Origin: Prorocentrum cordatum
Taxonomy: Eukaryota; Sar; Dinophyceae; Prorocentrales; Prorocentraceae
DNA length: 64,000 bases
Direction of reading: 5' to 3'
Assembly: GCA_963575745.1 (NCBI GenBank)
Contig: CAUYUJ010017838.1
Span: forward strand, 539,585-603,584
The translations under genes and the position numbers were made by a program. The notes under the pieces are model-generated. The model saw only the letters and a program-made list of their open reading frames with translations, had not been told where the DNA came from and did no database searches. Positions 10,690-20,400 of the stretch are shown here, one piece after another (within the stretch, counting starts at the first letter, position 1; every line of letters begins with the position of its first letter).

Positions 10690-11489
10690 ATGCCTGTCGA
10701 TTGTGAGGATGTTGATGCTTGGGGCCAACTGTATTTCAGACAGTGAATACGATCACCCATCGTGCATTAACCAAATCATTAGGGGGACTTGCGACGCGCG
10801 GCAGACTTGCGAAAAAAAAAAAAAAAAAAAAACTTCCCTTTCCCGTCCTCCCCCTCATCCTCCTCATCAGTTGCTCCTCCAGCGCGTCTTCAGGAAGGTC
10901 TAGTTGGACCTTTGCCGCGCTGAGACCCGACGGGGTCTCCCAAGACAGCCCCCCCCCCCCCCCCCCCCCCCCAGCTCCAAGAAGGTTCCATGACTACAAT
11001 GCAGGGGGCCAAGACGACTCCAAGACTTAAGGGCACCGCTAGGAGAGCAAACGAAAAGCTGGCCAATTTTGCCCGAAACGCCAGGGCCCCAAACGCGCCA
11101 TCAAGGAGGAGGGTGGAGGAGGAGAAAGGAGGAGGAGGAGGAGGAGGAGGAGGAGGAGGAGGAGGGAGGAGGCAATAGGCGAGGGAGGAAGGAAGAGGAT
11201 AGGAGGAGGGAGGGGGAGAGGGAAGAGGAGAGGGAGGGGGAGGAGGAGGAGAATGCGGAGGAGGAGGAGGAGGTGGGCTTGCCTTTCTCTCTGTCAGGTC
11301 CTACTGCGTCGCCCACCTCAGTGAAAAAAACTGCAGGCCCCTATTTGGTAGTGGAGCGCTGCTGGTCACATCTAGGTACATTGAGCTGGGAGCACATGCG
11401 CGCGCGAACGCTGTCTAGAAGGAGCATCGCACAAACACCCATAATGAACGATTACTCTGCTCGCGCGCAGTCGGAAAAAGAGCAGCCAC
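10690..11489. other. Gene-free stretch with homopolymers and GGA tract
   Basis: Contains a 21-bp poly-A (10812-10832), a 24-bp poly-C (10949-10972) and GGA-rich DNA (11105-11275). No supported exon. The remainder is unique DNA between gene B (3' end at 11490) and the transposase-like gene. Confidence 0.6.
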
Positions 11490-13408
11490 CTACTTAGTTG
11501 ACTTCTCATATACGTGGCTCGCAAAGGCCAATGCTGCCCTGGCAACCGTGATGATGTCTGACTGCGAGAGGCCAGCCTTGCGCGCGAGTGTCTTCGCGCC
11601 ATTATACGCCCTGGAGGTGTAGGCGTTCCTCGAGCGATCCCCGATGTCACTGGCCTTGCAGAGATGGCTGCAGTCGATCTCCAGGCACGAGCCTCGCAGA
11701 CTCTTGTTTTTTAAAATATAAAATTTTTTAAAAGGAAAAAACTCCCCCTCCTCCTCCTCCGTCCTCCTCTCCTCTTCTTCCTCCCCCGCCGTCCTCCTCT
11801 CCTCTTCCTCCTCCTCCTTCTCCTCCTCCTCCTCCTCTTCCTCGCCCCCCTCCTTCTCCCAGTTCTTCAAATTCGGTTAAAAGAAACAGTTTTAACCCTC
11901 GTCTTCCTCCTGCCGCTCCTCCTCCTCCGTCTCCTCCGCTCCTCTCTCTATTTCTCTCTCCTCCTGCTGCTGCTGATCCCCCCCCTTCTCCTCCTTGCCC
12001 TCCTCATCCTCCTCCTCCTCGAGTGGGATCAAGGCCTTTCGGCGCCGACTTGGGCGACCCCTTGGTGATCTTCCTGACGGGCGTCTGGGCGGGGGCAGCT
12101 TTGGCTTTGGGCTTGGGCGTGGCCTTGGCCTTGGCCTTGCCCTTCGCCAAAGCCTTGCCCTTGGCTTTGCCCTTGCCCTTGGCCCCTGCAGCCTCTCGCA
12201 TTGCCTCCTCCATCGCGGCAGCCTCGTCGACAGCCCCTGCAGGCGCCAGCGTTTCAAGGGCGCCGTCACCTGCTGCGACGAGGGCGGCTTCATGGGCAGG
12301 AGGCTGGTTATCTTGCGACTCAACGTCGGCCAGGCTGCCGATGTCGGGCGCAGCTCCTGCGGCAACGCCAGCCATAGGGATCGTCGTAGCGCTGAGCGCG
12401 TCGACGGACCTAGCGCGGCGACGGCCGCTCTGGGGCGCGAACATCAGGAAAGGGGTTCCGCGCGAGGCCCTCTGGGGTGAACTGGAGGTTGATGCCGTTG
12501 TCGCGGTTGCCGCTGTTCCCGCCTTGCTGGTTGGAGAACTGCGCGGCGATCTGCGCCATCTGCTGCGCAAACGCCGCCATCGCGTTGGCCACGGCGCCGT
12601 GAGGGACGAGTGCACCCATGTGAGAGGCAGCCGAAGACGACGGCGATGCCGAGGTAGTGCGATGACCCTTCATCTGCTTGTGCGTAGACCTGTACCCCAT
12701 TGCCCTGGTCATCGCGTCGAGCTCTGCAACCTGGATCTTATCGTTACTGACTGGCACCTCGTCGCCGTAGCAATGGCGATGCACGTAGTCCGGCAACAGC
12801 GCAGGGTCGTTGGGGTACGCGGGCATGTGCGCGAAGGGCCAAAGGCCTTTCGATGCGCGATCCATGGCCTTCAAGTTGCCCTGGATGCTCTTGGCGACCG
12901 CCACCATGTTCTGGGGATCGTTGGACACGTTGCCAACCATGACCAGGATGCAGGTCACTTTCTTGAGGAGGTCCTCGCACGGGCAGACGATGCCAGGACG
13001 CATCAACCTCTCCGCGATCTTGGAAGTCTTCGGGCCGTGAGCGCAGTCGGTGTTCTCGATGACAGCCCAATGACGTGCTGTGAAGTACTGCTCGATGCGT
13101 TCGCATTTCTGCTGGCTGCGAGTCTGCGGGGCTCCACGGCCGTAGCGTGTCACTGCGTCGGCAACTGCGCTGGCCAGATCAGTCATTTGCTCGGGAGTCC
13201 ATGGCCCCGTGCTGATCTCTTGCGTGACGAGCGTGCCTTGATCCATCGGCAGGTCGCTGGTCTGTGCGAAGGTGCCGATCAGCGCCTGAACTTGACGCTG
13301 CTGGAGCGCGTTGACGTCGATGTTCAATGTGGCCTGCGAGGCAACGAAATCAATCCTCTGCCGAATCGCGGTGATCAGTCGGTCCGCAGCTGTGCTCGGG
13401 ACCGCCAT
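11490..13408 (-). CDS. Gene B: unrecognised protein with Lys/Ala-rich tail, two exons, spliced-leader relic upstream
   Basis: Start ATG at 13408 (MAVPSTAAD). The first exon reads 332 codons to 12410, where an apparent one-base frameshift near 12.41 kb links it to a second frame continuing to about 12.02 kb. That part ends in a basic stretch built of AKGKGKAKGKA and PKPKAKAAPAQ units. A separate exon, about 11702-11490, encodes SLRGSCLEIDCSHLCKAS through SHVYEKSTK and a TAG stop. Its acceptor is CAAG at 11703-11706. The intron between holds long pyrimidine (minus-strand purine) tracts. The central part has conserved-looking CPCEDLLKKVTCILVMVGN. No known domain is recognised. Basic repeats of this kind are common in nucleic-acid-binding proteins, but function is unknown. 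The DinoSL relic at 13468-13489 implies origin from mRNA. Confidence 0.65.
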
Positions 13409-13467
13409 CGTGGAGGCAGGAATCAGATGGCACAGTTAGGTTGTGTCCAAGTAACGTAAGCAACTTC

Positions 13468-13489
13468 CTTGAGCCAAAAACGGCTACGG
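13468..13489 (-). other. DinoSL relic 5' of gene B
   Basis: Read on the minus strand it is CCGTAGCCG followed by TTTTTGGCTCAAG, 22 nt in all. This is the dinoflagellate spliced leader (CCGTAGCC-ATTTTGGCTCAAG) with one substitution and one extra T. It ends 59 bp 5' of the gene B ATG, with gene-like 5' leader between. Spliced leaders are added to mRNAs in trans and are absent from gene loci unless the mRNA is reverse-transcribed back into the genome, so this marks a retroposed locus. Confidence 0.85.
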
Positions 13490-13589
13490 CTATGGATAGG
13501 CCGATGGTACTGTTGGTCTCGGCACGCTGCTAAAAGGAGGGTCACCCTCAACCGTCTCATCTTATTTCGCTCTCAACATCCTCACAATT

Positions 13590-13720
13590 CGCCCCCAAAA
13601 TCCTCCTCCTCCTCCTCCTCCTCCCCCTCCTCCCTCTCGTCTCGCTCTCCCTCCTCCTCCCCCGCCCTCTTCCCTCTCTTTCGCCTACCTCCTCCTCCTC
13701 CTCCTCCTTCTCATCTCTCT
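13590..13720. repeat. CCT-rich microsatellite
   Basis: Pyrimidine-rich CTC/CCT tract upstream of the gene B spliced-leader relic; no coding feature. Confidence 0.75.
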
Positions 13721-13789
13721 CCTCATACTCACTCCGCTCACGCCACCTCCCCCCCTCCCACTCCGCCCTTCACACCGGGCAGATTTTTC

Positions 13790-14135
13790 CAATGTGCAAC
13801 GTGGTGGTTGTGAGTTTGACCCAAATGTGTAAAGCGCTGGGGTGGGGATTTGCACATTCGGTGTAAAGCGCTGCCCAGGCAGTCGCACCGCGTGCCACTT
13901 GCTGGGGGGAGATTTGCACATATGGTGCGAAGTGATGGGGGGAAGTTCGCACGTCCTTCTCTCAAATGGTTAAGCATCCCACCCTTCGCCAAGTGCAGAG
14001 TGCTGGGGGGGGGGGGGGGGGGGGTTTGCACATACGGTGCAAAGTGCTACCCAGGCAGTTGCCCCGCGTGCCAATTGCTTGGGAGGAGTTTGCACATATG
14101 GCGCCAAGTGCCGGGGGTGAGTTTGCACATCCTAG
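13790..14135. repeat. Composite tandem repeat of TTTGCACATA units
   Basis: Six or more copies of a loose unit TTTGCACATAYGGTGYRAAG plus a G-run, arranged in a higher-order duplication. The block at 13847-13945 (with CCCAGGCAGT and GCGTGCCA) is repeated at 14024-14125. A 19-bp poly-G (14006-14024) splits the two. No gene. Confidence 0.75.
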
Positions 14136-14584
14136 GTGGAGAGTGCGGATGAGCAGCTGCAGTAGCAGGAGGTGGAGGATGACCGAGCTCGAGACGGAGG
14201 AGACTGAGGAGGAGGATGAGAGATATCAAGAGGTGGCGCTGAGGAGGAGGAGGGGGACCGCGATAGGGAGACTGAGGAGGCGGGGGATGAGGAGGCCATG
14301 CGCAATGCTGGCAATGAAGGCTCCCACGAACTAGGTTGTCGATCGTTTCTGAACGTCTTTACTCTGCCCCAGACGTCGATGTGCTAGACAATCAAATTGC
14401 ACGAAACCACAACATCCCTGTGAGGCAACCCCGAGGCCCCATTAAACGCAGCCTAGAGCTGTCGCTAGTTGACGTTGCACGTGCACACCAGAGTGAGCCC
14501 ACAAGAAAAAAAAAAAACACCTAAATCGAACAGGCTTGGGCAGGGCTTAAAAGCGTAAGAGAAGCTCTGAATGGGCACGCTCGT
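14136..14584. other. Gene-free stretch 3' of gene A
   Basis: GAG/GGA-rich to 14300, then unique DNA with a short poly-A at 14506-14517. No exon, RNA gene or repeat family recognised. Confidence 0.5.
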
Positions 14585-17500
14585 TCAGCCAGTGTCCTCA
14601 GAGTGTTCCTCATAGAACTTATGAAGGACATTTGCCATGGCTGCGACGCGGGCTTGCATCTGGGCCTGGCTTTACAACCATAGACTTGCGGCGCCGCTGT
14701 GACTTCACCTTGCAGAAGCACCGCGTGTAGACCGAGGAACGGAAACCCTGCCAGTGGACATTGTCACAGTCGATTTGGGGAACGAATGCATCGGTAGCCT
14801 CAATGGTTTTCGGCTGCATCTTCAGCAATTCGAAGTTCTCAACCGTGGCCTCGATCGCGAGCTTGTTCCGAGGGTTCCCCGTCGACAGCACTTTGACTGA
14901 GCGCGTGCTGCCGTCGCTCAGGACTGGCTGTATCGTCAGGACCCTGGGAAGCTGCTCCGCGCGCTCTATGCGAGGTCGCTTCGCCTCCCCGGCAGGCTCC
15001 ACCTCCTCCTCGTGGCCCTGATCGGCCATGGGGTCATCATTTTTGTCCATGGCCTCCAAGAGCTCATCCACCTTCTCGTTTCTGAGCACCTGCAGGTAAC
15101 TGAGCACTTCGAACTTCGACTCCGCCAGCTTGCTGAACTTAGCGTCAGTCTTGGTGCAGACGACGAACAAGAAATCCTCAACCTGCTCGGGCATCACCAC
15201 CCAAGAGTTCGCTGGGCATGGGGCATCAGCGGCGCTGATCATCGCATAGCCAGTGCCGATAGTGAAAGGCATCGCGGCGCCGTCGACAACGGCGCAAGAC
15301 AAAATTGTGGCCAACAAAGAGCTTGGGCACACATGGCTACGGGATGGCGAGAACCTTTGGATGCGTCGGCATTGTGCCCGTGACAATGTAGCGCCGCTGG
15401 CGCTGGCGCAGCACGCCGGCTCTTCGCAACGGAGCAGACCACTTCGCCGATGTCCACGCAGCCTCCCGAACGAGACACACAAAAGGAGGAGGGGGAGGAG
15501 GAGGGGGGGGAGGAGGAAGACGGAGCGGAACGATGCTTGGGAGCGGCGATGGCATTCATAGGAGGAGGCGGGCTCCAGGAACACCATGAGAAAGACAATG
15601 TGTTTTGTTGGTGCACGGTGGGCCCGCGTTGGAGAACCTTGTTTTTGGTAGGGGGGCTCGTGCGAACGCGGGCTCTTGGACGTTCTGGCGGGGTAGCATA
15701 CATTTCGCGCGTTTGAAGGGGAGCGCGTCATTTGCTACCTTTGTCTTTTTGGGGGGAGGGCGGCGGTCTTGGTCACGCGTTTCCTGGTTGCGACATCTGC
15801 TTCATCATCCTCACTCTCCTCCTCCTCCCCCTTCTCCTCGTTCTCCTCCTCCTCCCCCTCCTCCTCCTCCTCCTCCTCACTTTTTTTCATACTATGTTGT
15901 TCATGCTCCTACTCCCTCCTCCTCCTCCTCCTCCTCCTCCTCCTCCTCCTCCTCTACCAGCCCTCCCATCCTCCTCCCCGTCCTCCTCGTCGCCCTCCTC
16001 CTCCGTCTCCGTCCGCATCGTCCTCTTTCTCCCCATCCTTCTTCACGCCCTCCCCATCCTTCTCCGCGCCCTCCCGCTCTTCCTAACTTTCCATCTCGGC
16101 TGAGCTAGCGCCCAGGGACCCATTGGGGCCAAGAGGACATGGCCGCCGACGCGCCTATGTCTCAAACTTGTCTCCGCGGGGGGGGGCGACTGTGATTGTG
16201 TTCCCCTTCCTTCTCCTCATCCACCTCCTCCTCCTTCTCCTCCCCCCCCTCCACCTCCTCCTCCTTCTCCTCCTCTCCCTCCTCCTCATCCTCGCCCTCT
16301 TCCTCCTCCTCCTCCTCCTCATCCTCTTCCTCTTCCTCCTCCTTCTCCCCCCTGCCCCCTCAGTGGCTCGCAGTTTTAACCGCGCTCGAGCTCGCGCAGC
16401 TCGGTCTAGAGACGCGCCCGCTGCAGTGCTTGCACCTAGGAAAAAGGCATGCCTGCTGAATATTCAGATCAAAGAACGGCGTCCCATCCCCCTATGTACC
16501 CTGCGACCACTACCGATTCTATTCAGCAGGCTACGTCCAGCAAGAGCGGGCAACACCGAACGGGGCTCGAGTGGGCACAGGGTCGCGCGCCCTCTTGGAA
16601 CCAGGAGTGGATCCAGGAGCTGGCTCAGTGGGCTTCGGGGGCTTGAACAACCTGCCACCCTTGGGCACGGGGGCGGAATTCCGAAGCACGGGAATCTCAA
16701 GGTCAAAGATGTCAACGCCTTTGGCATGAGGCGACGAAAGCTGCACAGTGACTTTGACCTTATCCCAGAAGAGATTCTGCTCTGACGAGTTGCTCGACTC
16801 TGGAACACACCAGGAAAGGGTTCACAAATCGAGGCGTGCCCTCGGAGCCGATGCTCGGGGGGAGATCGCACTTAGGCACGACATAAACTTTGGGCGTCAG
16901 AGCAGGGAACGCGTCACTAACATCAACAGGGACCGAGTTCTGAGGCACTTTCTCGCCTACCAGTACTCCTGGGGCCAGAGGAACAAGGATCAACCTCCCC
17001 TTCTCAAAGCGCGAAGACACTGTCCCCCAGCTTCGGCTTGGAGCAGTAACAGATCTCGATATCGGTTGAGGTGGTGTCGTTCCAGAGCTGCACCAGAGCG
17101 GCCTTCGCCAGGGCCCGAGCCTGCTCCTGGAGCATCTCCTTGGAGCCCTATAGGTGAAGAAAAAAACAAAAGGGGAAAGAAGGGGGAGGAGGAGGAGAAG
17201 AAGAAGAAGGATTAAACATCGTTTTTGTCAACCGGATTTGAAAACAAAAAGGAGAAGGAGGAGGACGACGAGGAGGAGGGGGGGGAGGAGGAGGAGGAGG
17301 GGGAGGAGGAGGAGCAGGAAGAGGAAGGGGGAAGAGAAGGGGGATGTGGAGGAGGAGGAGGAGGAGAGGCAGAGGAGGAGGAGGAGGAGGAGGGAGAGGA
17401 GAGGAGGAGGAAGAAGAAGAAGAGGAAAACAGGAGAAGGGGAGAGAGAAGGGCGAGGGAGGGGAGGAGGACGTGGAGGAGGAGGAGCGAGGAGGGAGGAG

Positions 17501-19618
17501 GAGGAGGTGAGAAAGGAGGACGGCGTTCCGAGGGGTTCGGGTAGCCGCCCATGCTGATGACCGGCGACCACCTGGGCAGGGGGTTCTCTCTTCTCCTCCT
17601 CCTCCTCCTCCTCCTCCTCCTCCTCCTCCTCCTCCTCCTCCTCCTCCTCCTCCCCCTGCTCCTGCTCTCGTCCTCCTCCTCCTTCCCCTCCTCCTCCCTT
17701 CCCCCCTATGTTTTGCGCATCGTTTCAACCGCGTCCGCGCCCACCCCCCGACCCCCAGAGGCCGGCTTCTTGCCGCTTCGGGTCGCAAGTTTGAGTTTAC
17801 AGCGTGCGGTAACCAAAGCGTGGTCTGGACATGTTTCTCTTCCTCTTGCTCCTCCTCCTTCCTTCTCCTTCTCCTTCTCCTCCTATTCCTCATCCTCCCC
17901 CTCCTCCTCCTTCGCCTCCTCCTTGTCCTCCTTCCTCTCCTTCCTCCTCATCATCACCCTCCGTCATCACCATCCCATGGTGTTATAGGCCCCGTGGCCT
18001 TGAAGATATCAGCCGCCGCGCTGAGGTCGTAGGTCTTCTTATTCTGGGAGTCCAGCTGGCGCGCGATGACGGCCTTGCCGTCGGCAGTGGACGTGATGAC
18101 GCGCTTCTCTTCCGAAACCTCGGAATCACGGTGCACGGCGACGCAGCCCTCGACGAAGCCCAATTCCTGGATAGCGCTCTCCGAGAGGCCAGAATCGCCG
18201 AACTCGACGAAGCCAGAGCCCGACGAACAGGCAGTTGCAGGCGAATCGCGCGGGGGCTTGAACGGCGTCTTCTCGTTCTTCAGCTCGGGGTACTTCGCGA
18301 AGAGGTCGCTCAGGAAGGCCAGCTCGACATCCCTCAAGGAAGGGCAGGTCTTTCGAGATGGCGAAGTCTTCTTGTGGATGCACATGACGCAGCGCACCTC
18401 GAGGTCCCACGTCAATGACAAAGCAGTCTGGCGCGACACCGTGTCCTTCAGCGTCTCCAGGAGATATGCCCTCACTGCCTTGATCATTGCATTCGCGGAC
18501 ATGCACGACACCTTGTTCTTGGCAGGGATAGAAGATATATCTGCAGATGATATCAAACGGCTGACGCCCTCCTTCACGTGGTTGTCGGGTGCAGTCATCA
18601 TCGCCTTGACCACAGCCAGGATGTACTCTGCTCCCTGGGTAAATGGGCACGAGGAAATGCATTTCCACAGCGAACCAGGGATCGCGCGCCTGACCCGAAG
18701 GCTGCTGCTGAACTCCCTGAGGTCCTGAAGGTAGATGTCATCCTTGCCGCCGCTCCACTTTTGGACGAAGTCGCACATGCCTCCGATAGCGTCTGACATG
18801 TTCGGGCGATCCCGCTCGAGGTCCTGTTTGATGCGGTCGAAGTTGGCTTTGCCATGGAGTTTGATGCTGCGGTTCGCGTTCTGGAAGATCTGCAGCAACA
18901 GCTGGGAATCGGTAGATTCCTGCATGACGGTGTTATTATTGTTGAACGCGTCCTGGAGGAAGTACACCAACTGAGAGCATCTGAGGTCAACTTCATGCTT
19001 GAGGATCTTCCACTTCATCCCTCGCGGCAGAGGGTCCGCATATGATGGGCAGAAGGCAACCGCAGCCTCCTTAGATAGGTTCCCGTCGCTGTTCGCCACG
19101 TCCGATAGCATCTCCGCGCTTGCTTTGCACCCGAAGAGGATTGCCATGAGGCCTGCATTTGCATGGCTGCCTGCGAAGCTCAAGAAGCGAATTGACGATC
19201 GAGGAGGCATCTTCAACGCGCCACCAGACTCAGCACCGAGGGCCTCCTGGAACTTCATCTGAGCCTCGTACTTCTCTGAATCCTGCGCAACCTCGATGGC
19301 ACAATTGAGGGTACCATCATGGGAAAAACCATTTTGCATGATCTTGCTGTGAAGCTCATGGCAGTCGTGCGCATCAACTCCTTGCCCAAACCTGTTGTCT
19401 GGATGACAGCCCACGCGCTTGGGCTCAGCCCACTCAGTGTAGCACAAGCCCTCCTCTTCCAACATGCTGAGAATGTTGTTGGCTGCTGCTTTCTTCTGCT
19501 TCTTGTCGGTGTCGACGGTAAACATCGACTCCACAATTCCGTTGATGTGCTCGGCCACATCGCGGAGGCGAACCTCCGTCACAGCGTCGAGCGGTTGCTT
19601 GACCGTAGAGCTCGCCAT
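14585..19618 (-). CDS. Gene A: large unrecognised protein, three exons, spliced-leader relic upstream
   Basis: Start ATG 19618 (MASSTVKQPL). Exon 1 is 19618-17999 (540 codons). Its inferred donor is GC after codon AAG. Exon 2 starts at 17147 after CTATAG (GSKEMLQEQARALAKAALVQ) and runs to about 16.5 kb, with two apparent one-base frameshifts (near 17.03 and 16.79 kb) before KVKVTVQLSSPHAKGVDIFD. Exon 3 begins near 15.32 kb (VVDGAAMPFTIGTG) and ends at a TGA (14585-14587) after MANVLHKFYEEHSEDTG, with one frameshift near 14.67 kb. The introns hold long CCT/GGA tracts. Exon 3 has an acidic stretch followed by EAKRPRIERAEQ, a possible nuclear signal. No known domain is recognised. Frameshifts may be assembly error or decay. 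A DinoSL relic lies 39 bp upstream of the ATG. Confidence 0.65.
15480..15532. repeat. GGA microsatellite in gene A intron 2
   Basis: GGA/GGGA tract within the inferred intron between exons 3 and 2. On the minus (coding) strand it is polypyrimidine, about 160 bp from the exon 3 acceptor region. Confidence 0.7.
15795..16365. repeat. CTC/CCT microsatellite block in gene A intron 2
   Basis: Repeated CTC/CCT tracts (15800-15890, 15912-15955, 15960-16085, 16205-16350) inside the inferred second intron of gene A. The Ser/Pro/Leu-rich ORFs here are artefacts. Confidence 0.8.
17165..17950. repeat. GGA then CTC microsatellite blocks in gene A intron 1
   Basis: The first inferred intron (17148-17998) is nearly all microsatellite: (GGA)n and variants at 17180-17515, and (CTC)n at 17590-17700 with a further CTC-rich stretch at 17840-17950. 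The GGA side is polypyrimidine on the coding strand next to the exon 2 acceptor. Confidence 0.8.
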
Positions 19619-19656
19619 CGTCACGAAGCCGAAGGGAGCTCAAAGGCTTGGGCGAG

Positions 19657-19674
19657 CTTGAGCCAAAGCGGCTA
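19657..19674 (-). other. DinoSL relic 5' of gene A
   Basis: The minus-strand sequence is TAGCCGCTTTGGCTCAAG, with an unbroken TTTGGCTCAAG match to the 3' end of the dinoflagellate spliced leader and TAGCC matching upstream (about 16 of 21 overall). It ends 38 bp 5' of the gene A ATG. It shares with the gene B relic a G in place of the A after TAGCC. Interpreted as the remnant of a trans-spliced mRNA copied back into DNA. Confidence 0.8.
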
Positions 19675-20400
19675 TTCATCATCATCGAATCATCCACCGT
19701 CGCCATCATTGGACCCAGGATTTCCTCATCGGCCTCTCTCCCTTCCTCTAGGAGAGTCTTTCGGGGTCTCCATAGGAAGCTCTGCTGCCCGACGCGAACG
19801 CGATCAGGAGTGACGGGGGCCAGCGCCTTGGAGTCGAAACGCACATGCTTTCTTTCAAAATCACTGGAACCTCTTTCTCGGGGGCCGTGCGATGCATCCG
19901 AAATTCCGCCGACCCTGAAGGTCCCGAGGGACGTGATGTGCCCCCGCTAACCTGGTTAGCTAACCTGGTTCGGGGGTGGGGCTAACCTGGTTAGCTAACC
20001 TGGTTAGGGCAGGGGGCTAACCTAGATAGCTAACTCCTACTAAGTTGTTGCTATATCCCAGCTGCCCTCTTAGTAAGAACATCGCTAACTATATAGAACC
20101 AGGTTCCCGACGGCGTCGTACTTAAGTATCCCAGCGACCCACTTCACTTCGAAAGCAAACTGTTATGGAGGATGCGCAGAGATATATCAGCATGTAAGCA
20201 GCTAGTATGTTGTCATAGCTTGGTTATAACTAAGATTTATCGGACCTAACTACTTACGAAGCACCCTGAAGATTCAAGAAGGGCAGCTCGGCGGCCCCGG
20301 CCGCGACGAGCGAATCCCGGCTGTCTTCGCTCCCCCCCGCGGCTCGTCCTCCTCCTCCTTCGCCTCCTCCTCGGCCTTGCGTAAGCGTGCCGTCATTGCA
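19675..20400. other. Intergenic DNA with TAACC-N-GGTTA palindromes
   Basis: Between the gene A relic and the decayed coding region. 19,945-20,030 has five copies of TAACCTGGTTA-type palindromes (two in the pair GCTAACCTGGTTAGCTAACC), resembling 7615-7835. No exon is recognised in the rest. Confidence 0.55.

Noticed and set aside
12023-13459. 478-codon plus-strand ORF
   Set aside because: It is antisense to gene B, whose strand has the leader relic, ATG context and a protein-like sequence.
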